Of a DNA stretch of 64,000 nucleotides, positions 21,452 through 30,281 are shown in pieces (the stretch's first letter is position 1; the number at the start of each line of letters is the position of its first letter). The DNA is taken from the NCBI RefSeq assembly GCF_000467185.1, contig NZ_BATM01000008.1:1-64000 (forward strand). The letters run 5' to 3'. The translations under genes were made by a program, and so were the position numbers. The DNA is from Vibrio ezurae NBRC 102218. GTDB lineage: Bacteria > Pseudomonadota > Gammaproteobacteria > Enterobacterales > Vibrionaceae. Below the pieces are notes generated by a model. The model was not told the origin of the DNA and did no database searches. It saw only the letters and a program-made list of their open reading frames with translations.

Positions 21452-21772
21452 AACCAACTCCTTTTGTTAATAAATGGTTAATAGTTAAATTCTATGCTTA
21501 ATATTTATACTCATACATTGATTTTAAGCAAGATAGTTTGATAAAAAATGCGTCAAGTTTGGCTCAAGGTCTCATTATTGTAGCAATTTGTTACTGCTAT
21601 TAAGTTTGCGCGGCGGATGCACCTGTATACAATGTGCAGATCAAGATAGCTTGTCCTCAAAAGGTCAGTGTTGTTTGCTGAGCACGGGGAACAAAGAGCG
21701 TTTTTCTTTGTCTACAGTATCGATTAAAACCCATAATTACATAGATTTAGCTTCTTATTTTGGAGAACTCTG
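21452..21772. other. Promoter region between the small gene and htpX
   Basis: 321 bp. It should contain the divergent promoters of the 52-residue gene and of htpX. I found no convincing heat-shock or CpxR box by eye. The plus-strand reading frame at 21588-21773 looks non-coding. A GGAGA ribosome-binding site precedes htpX. Confidence 0.5.
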
Positions 21773-22648
21773 ATGAAGCGCGTAGCGTTATTTTTACTGA
21801 CCAACCTTGCTGTGATTGCAGTATTGAGTGTGGTATTAAACCTTGTATATGCCTTTACCGGTATTCAATCCGGTAGCCTTTCTGGTTTGCTTGTGTTGGC
21901 TGCAGTGTTTGGTTTTGGCGGATCTATTATTTCTTTGATGATGTCCAAAGGCATGGCGCTTCGCTCTGTGGGTGGACAAGTGATCGAAAGCCCTCGCAAT
22001 CAAACAGAGCATTGGCTGTTAGAAACGGTTTCTCGCCAAGCACAACAGGCGGGTATCGGTATGCCAACGGTAGCGGTCTATGACTCGCCAGATATCAATG
22101 CTTTTGCGACAGGCGCAAAGCGTGACGACTCACTAGTGGCCGTGTCTACAGGTTTGCTACATAGCATGACGCAAGATGAAGCCGAAGCGGTACTGGCCCA
22201 CGAAGTCAGCCACATTGCAAACGGTGACATGATCACCATGACCTTAATGCAAGGTGTGGTGAATACCTTTGTTATTTTCCTTTCTCGTTTTATTGCCAAC
22301 ATTGTGGCAAACAACAATAACGATGAAGGAGAGGGCGGTTCTAACATGATGGTGTACTTTGGTGTGTCTATGGTGCTAGAGCTGGTGTTTGGCTTTTTGG
22401 CGAGCTTCATCACTATGTGGTATAGCCGCAAACGTGAGTTTCATGCTGATGCTGGCGCGGCCGAATTGGTCGGTAAGCACAAAATGATTGCCGCTCTTGA
22501 GCGATTGAAAACCAGTCATGAGCCTCAACTGGAAGGTTCTATGATGGCATTTGGTATTAACGGCAAAAGCTCACTGACTGAGCTACTGATGTCGCACCCA
22601 CCATTGGACAAGCGTATTGAAGCGTTGAGAAACACTCAAAACTTCTAA
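21773..22648 (+). CDS. htpX: HtpX, inner-membrane zinc metalloprotease
   Basis: 291 residues, M48B peptidase. Two N-terminal membrane segments (residues 5-25 and 35-57) precede the zinc motif HEVSH near residue 143. Two further hydrophobic segments follow, with the third zinc ligand in [11 protein letters not shown]. HtpX takes part in quality control of membrane proteins with FtsH and is induced by envelope stress in E. coli. A strong terminator follows at 22678-22713. Confidence 0.96.
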   Translation: MKRVALFLLTNLAVIAVLSVVLNLVYAFTGIQSGSLSGLLVLAAVFGFGGSIISLMMSKGMALRSVGGQVIESPRNQTEHWLLETVSRQAQQAGIGMPTVAVYDSPDINAFATGAKRDDSLVAVSTGLLHSMTQDEAEAVLAHEVSHIANGDMITMTLMQGVVNTFVIFLSRFIANIVANNNNDEGEGGSNMMVYFGVSMVLELVFGFLASFITMWYSRKREFHADAGAAELVGKHKMIAALERLKTSHEPQLEGSMMAFGINGKSSLTELLMSHPPLDKRIEALRNTQNF

Positions 22649-22677
22649 CCCTATTGCGTGTTGGCAATATGCGAAAT

Positions 22678-22713
22678 AAAAAAAAGCTTGGTGTAAAAAC
22701 CAAGCTTTTTTTT
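22678..22713 (+). terminator. Terminator after htpX
   Basis: AAAAAAGCTTGG and CCAAGCTTTTTT pair around TGTAAAAA, followed by extra T. The end of its T-tract touches the -35 element of the next operon's candidate promoter. Confidence 0.93.
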
Positions 22714-22740
22714 GATCTTAATTCACCCAAGTCACGTAGT
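22713..22740 (+). promoter_or_regulatory. Candidate RpoE/ChrR (ECF11-type) promoter
   Basis: TGATCT (22713-22718), then 16 bp, then CGTAGT (22735-22740). This is close to the TGATCC -35 and CGTA-type -10 pattern with the same spacing known for singlet-oxygen-responsive RpoE-ChrR promoters in Rhodobacter. It lies about 110 bp upstream of the lipid-modification operon, a typical ECF11 target set. No rpoE or chrR gene is in the window. Confidence 0.6.
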
Positions 22741-22850
22741 TAAGGAGAGCAAGGTACTCTACCTTTATATTTGGCACTGCAAAAAGTGCTCAAAAAACAG
22801 GTATTAAGCGTATAGGAAAGGACTTCTTAAACGGTGATTAGGAATAGACC

Positions 22851-23273
22851 ATGAGCATTGATAGCGTTGCAGATGTATACCAAAAATTGACCAAAGAGAC
22901 ATTGAGCGATTTAACGCAGATTTATCATCAAGATGTCATCTTTGAAGATGCGGTACATAAGTTAAATGGCTGGGAAGCCCTGTCTTTATACTTTGAAAAT
23001 CTTTATCAAAACGTGATTGATTGTCGCTTTGAGATTGAGAGCAAGCATCAAACGGGCGAAGCGGGTTTTATTATTTGGACCATGCGTTTACGCCACCCGA
23101 AATTAAGAGGCGGCAGTGAGGTGGCCGTTAAAGGCATTAGTCATTTGCAGTTTAGTGACGGTAAGATCATTCACCACAGAGATTATTTTGATATGGGTGA
23201 AATGCTGTATGAAAACTTACCTATTTTGGGGTCTGTGGTTAAAGCGATCAAAAAGCGCATGGGTGAGTTATGA
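22851..23273 (+). CDS. NTF2-like (SnoaL-type) protein
   Basis: 140 residues. The cone-shaped NTF2/SnoaL fold is suggested by length and by YHQDVIFEDAVHKLNGWEAL (cited in part), with a later ISHLQFSDGKIIHHRDYFD stretch typical of the family. It could be a small isomerase, cyclase or binding protein. First gene of an eight-gene cluster; its stop overlaps the next start by 4 bp (ATGA). From memory, orthologues sit at the head of the same cluster in other Vibrio species. The substrate is unknown. Confidence 0.8.
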   Translation: MSIDSVADVYQKLTKETLSDLTQIYHQDVIFEDAVHKLNGWEALSLYFENLYQNVIDCRFEIESKHQTGEAGFIIWTMRLRHPKLRGGSEVAVKGISHLQFSDGKIIHHRDYFDMGEMLYENLPILGSVVKAIKKRMGEL

Positions 23274-24052
23274 GTGCGCTTCTCATCACTGGCGCGACCT
23301 CTGGCATAGGAGAGCAGCTGGCTTATGACTATGCTCAAACTCATGCCGAACACAATGCCCAATCCGATGCACTAGAAAATGCCCAGCCTAAGCGGGTTAT
23401 CTATGTGTGCGGTCAAAACCAAGCCAAATTAAATGCCCTTGCGGCATTGGGGGAACATGTCATTCCCCTTAACTTTGATATTACCGATTTAACCGCCTGT
23501 AAAGAGGCGCTCTATTCATTAGACCCTGTTCCGAGCACATGGATCTTAAATGCAGGAAGCTGTGAATATATTGACGATGGCGTGATGGATGCTGCACTTC
23601 TGGCAAGAGTCATGCAGATAAATGTAGTGGGACTAGCGAATACGATTGAGGCGGCGCAACATCATTTTACCGCGGGTCATCACTTGGTAGTGATGGGGTC
23701 AATTGCCAGTGAATTAGCACTACCGAGAGCCGAAGCGTATGGCGCCTCTAAAGCGGCGGTCAGTTATTTAGCTAGGACACTGGCGCTGGATTTATCCAAA
23801 AAAGATATTTTGGTCAGCACGGTTTTTCCCGGGTTTGTAAAAACGCCTCTCACCGATAAAAACGATTTCCCAATGCCGATGATGATCAGCGCAGAACAAG
23901 CCTCAAAAGCAATTCAAAAGGGCATTGCCGACAAAAAAGCACACATCTATTTCCCAAAACGTTTTACATGGATTTTAAGACTGCTTGGCAGCTTGCCGTA
24001 TTCCATACAGCAACGCCTATCAAGCAAACTGATTAAGGATAACGCCGAATGA
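23270..24052 (+). CDS. Short-chain dehydrogenase/reductase
   Basis: 260 residues. NAD(P)-binding motif is TGATSGIGEQLA near residue 6. The catalytic Ser-Tyr-Lys set is visible as GSIAS followed by YGASKAA. The C-terminal part (FPKRFTWILRLLGSLPY) is hydrophobic and basic and could associate with the membrane. It overlaps both neighbours by 4 bp. In this cluster it is expected to reduce or oxidise a fatty-acid-derived group, but the substrate is not known. Confidence 0.85.
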   Translation: MSALLITGATSGIGEQLAYDYAQTHAEHNAQSDALENAQPKRVIYVCGQNQAKLNALAALGEHVIPLNFDITDLTACKEALYSLDPVPSTWILNAGSCEYIDDGVMDAALLARVMQINVVGLANTIEAAQHHFTAGHHLVVMGSIASELALPRAEAYGASKAAVSYLARTLALDLSKKDILVSTVFPGFVKTPLTDKNDFPMPMMISAEQASKAIQKGIADKKAHIYFPKRFTWILRLLGSLPYSIQQRLSSKLIKDNAE

Positions 24053-25344
24053 AAATTGCAATTATTGGCACCGGGATCTCTGGTTTAACCTGTGGCTATC
24101 ATTTACATAAAACGCATGATGTCACTTTATTTGAAGCCAACCATTATATTGGTGGGCACACCGCAACCGTGGATGTTGAAGTCGATGGAAAGCCCTATAG
24201 CGTGGATACGGGGTTTATCGTCTATAACGACAGAACCTATCCCAATTTTATTAAAATGATGAATGAAATTGGCGTGCGCGGAAACCCAACTGAAATGAGC
24301 TTTAGTGTGCGTAATGACCGTAATGGATTAGAGTATAACGGACATGGTATCTCGAACCTGTTTGCGCAAAAACGCAATTGGCTAAACCCTAAATTTTACC
24401 GCTTTATCTTAGAGATTTTACGCTTTAATCAATTAGCGAAAGCGTTTGCCGCTGATGACTCAGTGCAAGATGACACCTTAGGCGATTTTTTAAATCAGCA
24501 TCAATTCAGCGAATATTTTTGTGAGAATTACATCTTGCCAATGGGCGCAGCCATTTGGTCATCTACGCTTGCGGATATGCGCGCCTTTCCACTGTCATTC
24601 TTCCTGCGCTTTTTCTTAAATCATGGTTTGTTGGATATTAAAAATCGTCCGCAGTGGTATGTGATTGAAGGCGGCTCTAGGGCTTACATAGAACCGTTAA
24701 TTGCAGGTTTTGCCGATAACATTCACCTTAATTCACCCGTTGAAAAAGTCGTGAGAAGCGAGAATGGGGTGCGTATTTTGGTCAAAGGGCAATGGCAGCA
24801 TTTTGATCAGGTGATTTTTGCCTGTCATAGCGATCAGGCATTGCGCATTTTAGGGGAAGAGCGCACAGAGACTGAGTCCGATATTTTAGGCGCGATGACC
24901 TATCAAGCCAATGAAGTGGTATTGCACACCGATACCCGTTTATTACCTAAGCGTACTAAAGCGTGGGCATCTTGGAATTACTACTTAGAAGGTGCAAGCG
25001 ATCAAGAAGCTCGTTTACCGACCTTAACTTATGACATGAATATACTGCAACACATTCAGTCATCGCATACCTTTTGCGTTTCGTTAAATAACAGCCCCAA
25101 TATCGACAAAGACAAAGTTTTAAAATCCTTTGTTTATCACCATCCGGTTTTCACCCGTGAATCCATTGCCGCGCAGCAGCGTAGCTCTGAGGTGCAAGGT
25201 CAAAATAACACGTGGTTTTGCGGCGCATATTGGCGCAATGGTTTTCATGAAGACGGCGTAGTGAGTGCATTAAATGTGGTGGAAGCGATTGAGAAAAGGT
25301 TGCCTGCCACTTCACGAGATTTGCAACAAAAGGGCGCGGCATGA
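24049..25344 (+). CDS. FAD-dependent amine-oxidase-like oxidoreductase
   Basis: 431 residues. The dinucleotide-binding motif IAIIGTGISGLTCGYHL starts at residue 3, followed by the FEANHYIGGHTATVDVE segment that binds FAD ribose. NAD(P)-binding_8/flavin amine oxidase family. Homologues next to RpoE-ChrR and cfa genes are implicated in fatty-acyl desaturation during furan fatty acid synthesis in Rhodobacter (UfaD-like). That role here is inference from context. Coupled by 4-bp overlaps to the SDR and DUF1365 genes. Confidence 0.85.
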   Translation: MKIAIIGTGISGLTCGYHLHKTHDVTLFEANHYIGGHTATVDVEVDGKPYSVDTGFIVYNDRTYPNFIKMMNEIGVRGNPTEMSFSVRNDRNGLEYNGHGISNLFAQKRNWLNPKFYRFILEILRFNQLAKAFAADDSVQDDTLGDFLNQHQFSEYFCENYILPMGAAIWSSTLADMRAFPLSFFLRFFLNHGLLDIKNRPQWYVIEGGSRAYIEPLIAGFADNIHLNSPVEKVVRSENGVRILVKGQWQHFDQVIFACHSDQALRILGEERTETESDILGAMTYQANEVVLHTDTRLLPKRTKAWASWNYYLEGASDQEARLPTLTYDMNILQHIQSSHTFCVSLNNSPNIDKDKVLKSFVYHHPVFTRESIAAQQRSSEVQGQNNTWFCGAYWRNGFHEDGVVSALNVVEAIEKRLPATSRDLQQKGAA

Positions 25345-26102
25345 ATACCTCCTCAGCACAGCAAGTCACAAGCAGTGCCATCATGGTTGGTGAGGTCAGA
25401 CATCGACGTTTCTCACCGGTAAAACACGCACTGAATTATCCTTTGTTTATGCCCAGTATTGATCTGGATGAACTCCCCAGCTTAAAGAAATCCGTATGGG
25501 GTTTTGGGGAGCGCTGGTGGCATTGGGCTCGGTTTTCTCGTCGTGATTATTTAGGAACAGGCTGTCTTAAAAAAGCGGTGCAAGACAAAGTATTTTCGCT
25601 AACAGGAGAGAGGCTGTCAGGCAAAGTTATCGCGGTGGTGCATCTTCGTTATCTAGGCATCTATTTTAGTCCAGTAAATTTCTATTATGTGTTTGATGAG
25701 CAAGGACAATGGCGAACTTTACTGGCCGAAGTGAGTAATACGCCGTGGAATGAGCACCATTACTACGCCATTGATGCCTGTGAAGGTGAGCACGGGCAAA
25801 ACTGGCAGCATGACAAAGCATTTCATGTATCGCCTTTTAATCCTTTAAATCAACAATATGTCTGGAAACTCAAACCTTTATCTCAGCGCTTGATGGTGCA
25901 TTTAGAGTGCCATCGACAGGGGAAAGAGTTTGATGCGACGTTATCCATGAAAGCTCAGCCATTTAATTCAAAAAATTTGTTAAAGCAATTGATCTCAACG
26001 CCAATAATGGCAGTAAAAGTACTGACAGGTATTTATTGGCATGCTTTTAAGTTGTGGATAAAGAAAGTGCCTTTATATCCCCATCCGGCCAAAAATAAAT
26101 AG
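25341..26102 (+). CDS. DUF1365 protein
   Basis: 253 residues. Begins with VGEVRHRRFSPVKHALNYP and contains LRYLGIYFSPVNFYYVFD and EVSNTPWNEHHYY, the conserved blocks of DUF1365. There are no membrane segments or known catalytic motifs that I recognise. It is commonly found between the amine-oxidase-like gene and a cyclopropane synthase homologue, so a role in lipid modification is likely. Overlaps the previous gene by 4 bp; 25 bp to the next. Confidence 0.85.
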   Translation: MNTSSAQQVTSSAIMVGEVRHRRFSPVKHALNYPLFMPSIDLDELPSLKKSVWGFGERWWHWARFSRRDYLGTGCLKKAVQDKVFSLTGERLSGKVIAVVHLRYLGIYFSPVNFYYVFDEQGQWRTLLAEVSNTPWNEHHYYAIDACEGEHGQNWQHDKAFHVSPFNPLNQQYVWKLKPLSQRLMVHLECHRQGKEFDATLSMKAQPFNSKNLLKQLISTPIMAVKVLTGIYWHAFKLWIKKVPLYPHPAKNK

Positions 26103-26127
26103 AAGATGAAGCAGGAGGCTTTTTGCA

Positions 26128-27366
26128 ATGTATAACTCTCAATCTTTAGTGATAGAAAAGGAATTCTCGCCATTACAACGCTCTGCCAGAGCCATGGTGT
26201 TTAAGCAGTTGCAGAACTTAAAGCACGGCTCTTTAACCATTGTTGAACGTTTCGACTCATACTCATCGGTGCAGAGTTTTGGTAAAGAAACTCATGCACT
26301 TACGGGTTGCATTGAAGTATTGCATCCGGATTTTTATTCACGAATGCTAAGTGGCGGTAGCATAGCCGCGGCTGAAGCCTATATGGATGGTTGGTGGGAG
26401 AGTGCTGACTTAACTGCGGTCACTCAAATTATGGCGTTGAATCTTAATGCCCTTGACCAACTCAACAGCAAACAGAGCGTATTGACTCGCTTAGCCTACA
26501 AAGTCGGGCACTGGTTAAATCGTAATACTCAGGCAAATTCGAAAAAGAATATCCATGCTCACTATGACTTAGGGAATGATTTATATCATCGTTTCCTTGA
26601 TGAAAACATGCTGTATTCAGCGGCCCTTTATCACAGCGCAGAAGACAGTTTAGAGCAGGCCCAAGTCAATAAAATGGAAAGGCTATGCCAACAATTACAA
26701 CTTGGTGCGGGTGACTCTGTCATTGAAATTGGCACGGGTTGGGGAGGCATGGCGATTTACATGGCGCAAACCTATGGCTGTCATGTCACCACCACGACTA
26801 TCTCGCAAGAACAATTCTCATACGCTGAGCTGCAAATCAAACAGGCAGGTCTTAGCGATAAAATTACTCTGCTACAACAAGATTATCGTGATTTGGAGGG
26901 GCAGTACGACAAGCTTGTTTCTATTGAAATGATTGAAGCGGTGGGGCGTGAGTATTTGCCGTCATACATCGAAAAGTGCCAAGCCCTACTCAAACCTGGC
27001 GGCTTGATGGCGATTCAAGCGATCACCATTGCTGACCAACGATTTGAATCCTATAGCCAAGGGGTCGATTTCATTCAAAAGTATATTTTCCCCGGTGGAT
27101 TTTTGCCTTCGGTTTCCCATTTACTGCAACAAACCACTCAATACAGCCAGTTGGTTGCCCAAGATCTGCATGATATTGGGTTAGATTACGCGCGCACCTT
27201 AAAGCAGTGGCGACATCGTTTTGAGCTGGCGAAAGGCGAATTATCTGAGTGTGGCTACGATGAACGGTTTATGCGTATGTGGCGTTATTATCTGTGTTAT
27301 TGCGAAGGTGGCTTTTTAGCGCGCCGAATTAGCACGGTACATCTTACATTCAGAAACCCTATGTAG
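26128..27366 (+). CDS. Cyclopropane-fatty-acyl-phospholipid synthase family protein
   Basis: 412 residues. The SAM motif VIEIGTGWGGMAIYMA lies near residue 196, preceded by the family hallmark HYDLGNDLYHRFLDENM. EMIEAVGREY and the C-terminal CYCEGGF complete the active-site features of the CFA synthase superfamily. It would transfer a methylene or methyl group to an unsaturated acyl chain. Context with the FAD protein suggests UfaM- or CfaB-type methylation rather than classical stationary-phase cyclopropanation; the two cannot be separated from sequence alone. Confidence 0.9.
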   Translation: MYNSQSLVIEKEFSPLQRSARAMVFKQLQNLKHGSLTIVERFDSYSSVQSFGKETHALTGCIEVLHPDFYSRMLSGGSIAAAEAYMDGWWESADLTAVTQIMALNLNALDQLNSKQSVLTRLAYKVGHWLNRNTQANSKKNIHAHYDLGNDLYHRFLDENMLYSAALYHSAEDSLEQAQVNKMERLCQQLQLGAGDSVIEIGTGWGGMAIYMAQTYGCHVTTTTISQEQFSYAELQIKQAGLSDKITLLQQDYRDLEGQYDKLVSIEMIEAVGREYLPSYIEKCQALLKPGGLMAIQAITIADQRFESYSQGVDFIQKYIFPGGFLPSVSHLLQQTTQYSQLVAQDLHDIGLDYARTLKQWRHRFELAKGELSECGYDERFMRMWRYYLCYCEGGFLARRISTVHLTFRNPM

Positions 27367-27373
27367 GCTTGTT

Positions 27374-27913
27374 ATGAATAAGACACTATTACTGACGTCA
27401 ATTTGGTTTCAATGCTTGTGGTTCTTAGCGGTTGTGGGCCAACAAAGTACGCAATTGCTATTGCTAGTGTGTGTGGTTGCCACTGTCGTGTTCTCTTATC
27501 GGTATCGCGGGATACCGTTAAGTTGGTTGTTGATGATAGTCAGTGCCGGCGTAGCGATGGACATCATGCATGGCGTGACAGGGCTATTTGTGTTTGCATC
27601 ACTGCCAACCGCAGGCATACCTTTATGGCTGGCGTTATTATGGGTTAGCTTTGCTTGGTATGCCTATCATATGCGTGCTCTTTTGATCCGTTTTCCTTTT
27701 GCCATCGTATGTATGGTAGGAGCGTTGGGAGCGGCAAGCAGTTACTTTGCAGGTTTGCAATTAGGTGCGGTGCAGTGGCCTTATTCACATGCAATGACGT
27801 TTGTGATTGTTGCATTGGAATGGGCATTCATTTTCGCACTGATTATCTACTCCTTAAACGTATTGGAAAAACGACGTCATGGAGTAAAAGCACATGAGAC
27901 TCGTCCAAGCTAA
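27374..27913 (+). CDS. DUF2878 integral membrane protein
   Basis: 179 residues with about five or six hydrophobic helices and few charges. WFQCLWFLAVVG at the start and the SYFAGLQLGAVQWPY stretch fit DUF2878. Located in the inner membrane. It follows the CFA-type gene by 7 bp and overlaps the next gene by 20 bp. Possibly a membrane component for presenting or moving modified lipids, but this is only context. Confidence 0.8.
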   Translation: MNKTLLLTSIWFQCLWFLAVVGQQSTQLLLLVCVVATVVFSYRYRGIPLSWLLMIVSAGVAMDIMHGVTGLFVFASLPTAGIPLWLALLWVSFAWYAYHMRALLIRFPFAIVCMVGALGAASSYFAGLQLGAVQWPYSHAMTFVIVALEWAFIFALIIYSLNVLEKRRHGVKAHETRPS

Positions 27914-28457
27914 AAGCGTCTTACTAAGTGGTATTGTGTTTATTTGTGCATCCGCCTTTGCGGCGCCAAGTAAAAGTACTTCAGCACAATGGGAACAATG
28001 GCAGACATGGCCTAAGGTCGGTTCGGCAGATTTAAATTTTATGTTTTTTGATGTGTACACCTCAGAGCTTCGCTCTCCAAAAGGGCAATATCAAGTCGGT
28101 AATGATTTATCCCCACATCCTGTGGCATTAGCCATCACCTATGAACGTAACATTTCTAAGCAACATCTACTAAAAGAGACTCAAAAGCAGTGGGCGCATC
28201 TTGGCTATAGTCATCAGCTATCCACACAGTGGCTTGAAAATTTGGGCCGTATTTACCCTGATGTCGCCCTAGGCGATCAGCTGGTGTACATCAGTGATGG
28301 GCTCTCAGGGGCATTTGTGTACATACAAAAAAATGGCATCGCACAAATGCGTGGCGAGATCACCGATGAAGCGCTCAATGATGCTTTTCTAGCTATCTGG
28401 CTGTCACCAAACACTGAATACCCTAAACACAGACAGCAACTTATAGGGATGAATTGA
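27894..28457 (+). CDS. Chalcone-isomerase-like exported protein
   Basis: 187 residues. A signal peptide (VLLSGIVFICASAFA) is followed by a domain resembling the chalcone isomerase-like family: WQTWPKVGSADLNFMFFDVYTSELRSP (cited in part), then LAITYERNISKQHLL. In bacteria this fold often binds fatty acids in the periplasm without isomerase activity. The start overlaps the DUF2878 gene by 20 bp. It probably binds or carries a lipid product of this operon, by inference. Confidence 0.75.
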   Translation: MRLVQAKSVLLSGIVFICASAFAAPSKSTSAQWEQWQTWPKVGSADLNFMFFDVYTSELRSPKGQYQVGNDLSPHPVALAITYERNISKQHLLKETQKQWAHLGYSHQLSTQWLENLGRIYPDVALGDQLVYISDGLSGAFVYIQKNGIAQMRGEITDEALNDAFLAIWLSPNTEYPKHRQQLIGMN

Positions 28458-28459
28458 TC

Positions 28460-28996
28460 ATGAGAAAAATATGGAAAGCGTGGCTATTGGGTGCGGTATT
28501 TTCCCTTTGTATTATCGGGTGCACTGCCGATGTTAAGGAGTATCAAGGCGAAGGTCCTGATTTTGACTTATTTGGTTACTTTGACGGGAGCGTCACAGCG
28601 TGGGGCATGGTGCAAGACCGAAGTGGCAAACAGACAAGACGCTTTGAAGTCGCGTTAAGCGGACGCATAGTTGGCGATACTCTCACCTTACATGAAGATT
28701 TCGTGTTTGCCGATGGTGAACAATCCACTCGTATTTGGCGCATCACCCGTTTACAAGATGGCACCTATGAAGGAAAGGCCGACGATATTGTTGGCGTAGC
28801 CAAAGGGCAAGAAGTTGGCAATGCACTGCGCTGGCGCTACGACTTTACGTTACCTAGAGGGGAGTCGAGTGTCGTCGTGCACTTTGATGATTGGTTGTAT
28901 CGTCAGGATGAACGTCATGTCTTTAATTTGACGTCAATTCGTAAGTTAGGGATCGAATTTGGCACACTGACGCTTTTTTTCCAGAAAAATCCTTAG
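28460..28996 (+). CDS. DUF3833 lipoprotein
   Basis: 178 residues from the ATG at 28460. A lipoprotein signal peptide ends in the lipobox IIGC (Cys about residue 20 or 21). The mature part begins TADVKEYQGEGPDFDLFGYFDGSV, typical of DUF3833, a beta-barrel, lipocalin-like family. Likely anchored to a membrane facing the periplasm. It is the last gene of the lipid cluster. An in-frame TTG at 28454 is an alternative start. Confidence 0.82.
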   Translation: MRKIWKAWLLGAVFSLCIIGCTADVKEYQGEGPDFDLFGYFDGSVTAWGMVQDRSGKQTRRFEVALSGRIVGDTLTLHEDFVFADGEQSTRIWRITRLQDGTYEGKADDIVGVAKGQEVGNALRWRYDFTLPRGESSVVVHFDDWLYRQDERHVFNLTSIRKLGIEFGTLTLFFQKNP

Positions 28997-29104
28997 CTTG
29001 CGTTTGCGCTCACTATTTGTTACAAAATCTGCAAGGAGGGCAATCAGGCGCTCCACAATTTGTGTTACCATCAGACATTCTTGTCTCTACGTTTAGTGTG
29101 ATCA

Positions 29105-29914
29105 ATGACCGCTGTTGCTGAATCTAATCCAATGTTATTCCACAAAACCTATCACCATCCTGATTCTCAGGAGTGGGTGGTGTTTGTGCATGGCGCAGGT
29201 GGCAGTTCATCCATTTGGTTTAAGCAAATTAAAGCGTATCGAGAACATTTTAATGTCTTATTGGTGGATTTACGTGGTCATGGTAAATCGAACACCTTAT
29301 TTCAAGATATTATCAGCAAACGTTATACCTTTGAGTCGGTAACAAAAGACATATTGCAGGTGTTGGATCATCTGAAAATTAAGTCAGCGCATTTTGTTGG
29401 CATGTCTCTGGGCACAATTATTGTGCGTACCTTAGCCGAACTGGCCTCTGAGCGAGTTAAGTCAATGGTATTAGGTGGCGCTGTAACTCGTTTTAATACT
29501 CGTTCACAGATACTGGTGAAAATGGGGGATTTGTGTAAGAACATTATCCCTTATATGTGGCTATACAGTTTGTTCGCTTGGATTGTTATGCCTCAAAAAG
29601 GGCAAGTTGAATCCCGCCTAATGTTTGTGCGAGAAGCGAGAAAGCTGTGCCAGAAAGAGTTTAAACGTTGGTTTAAACTGGCCGCTGACGTGAACCCCTT
29701 GATGCGTTACTTTAAAGATAAAGAGCTGGACATCCCCACGTTATATTTAATGGGGGACAAAGACTATATGTTCATCAAACCGGTAAAAGAAATGGTTTCA
29801 GTTCATCAAAATAGCCAGTTGGTAGAAATTGAAGACTGTGGACACGTGTGTAACGTGGAAAAGCCGTTAGAATTTAATCAGAAATCGATTGAATTTATCC
29901 GCTCTCAAAGCTGA
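29105..29914 (+). CDS. Alpha/beta hydrolase
   Basis: 269 residues. Oxyanion HGAGGSSSIW near residue 26, nucleophile elbow GMSLG near residue 100, acid in YLMGDKDYMF and catalytic histidine in CGHVCNVEKP. An esterase/thioesterase or lipase-like enzyme of unknown substrate. It starts about 110 bp after the DUF3833 gene, so it could be part of the lipid operon or independently transcribed. It is not BioH, which has a different sequence pattern and gene context. Confidence 0.85.
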   Translation: MTAVAESNPMLFHKTYHHPDSQEWVVFVHGAGGSSSIWFKQIKAYREHFNVLLVDLRGHGKSNTLFQDIISKRYTFESVTKDILQVLDHLKIKSAHFVGMSLGTIIVRTLAELASERVKSMVLGGAVTRFNTRSQILVKMGDLCKNIIPYMWLYSLFAWIVMPQKGQVESRLMFVREARKLCQKEFKRWFKLAADVNPLMRYFKDKELDIPTLYLMGDKDYMFIKPVKEMVSVHQNSQLVEIEDCGHVCNVEKPLEFNQKSIEFIRSQS

Positions 29915-29942
29915 TCTTGCGCATTTTATAGTGTCATTCTTT

Positions 29943-30269
29943 TTAGATTAATAAGGCATCATTAGTCTGGCTTGAACCACATTGCCAACACAGTGCAAAC
30001 TGTCCTTCATTTATCTCATTGCAATGATCACAGCGCCAACTTGGCGCATGCTGATGCCTGCTCTCAAACTCATCAATCAGTGCCTTCGCTTGTGGCTGCT
30101 TGTGTTCATCAAGCAACCAAAGGTAGGGAAGACTGCTGTCATCCATAGGCAGCTCACCTTGCAGGCCAAATAGCCCTTCACCACGCACTTCTACGTCAAT
30201 ACGATGACTGCGCAAAAGCTCGCACAGAATATGAGCTTGCGGTGGGTTTTGAGCAACGTAGAGCTTCAT
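29943..30269 (-). CDS. DUF2007 protein with C-terminal zinc ribbon
   Basis: 108 residues. The N-terminal half (MKLYVAQNPPQAHILCELL, then VEVRGEGLFG) matches the DUF2007 putative signal-transducing domain. The C-terminus has CDHC and CWQC pairs, a RanBP2-like zinc ribbon. Cytoplasmic, function unknown. It lies 12 bp downstream of the TVP38 gene on the same strand, so they are probably co-transcribed. Confidence 0.82.
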   Translation of the reverse strand: MKLYVAQNPPQAHILCELLRSHRIDVEVRGEGLFGLQGELPMDDSSLPYLWLLDEHKQPQAKALIDEFESRHQHAPSWRCDHCNEINEGQFALCWQCGSSQTNDALLI

Positions 30270-30281
30270 ACATATCCTTGT

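Noticed and set aside
21588..21773. 61-codon plus-strand frame ending at the htpX start
   Set aside because: No ribosome-binding site, odd composition, and it covers the htpX promoter region.
29105..29914. The alpha/beta hydrolase as BioH for the biotin pathway
   Set aside because: It is 8 kb from bioBFCD, next to the lipid operon, and its sequence does not resemble BioH beyond the fold motifs.
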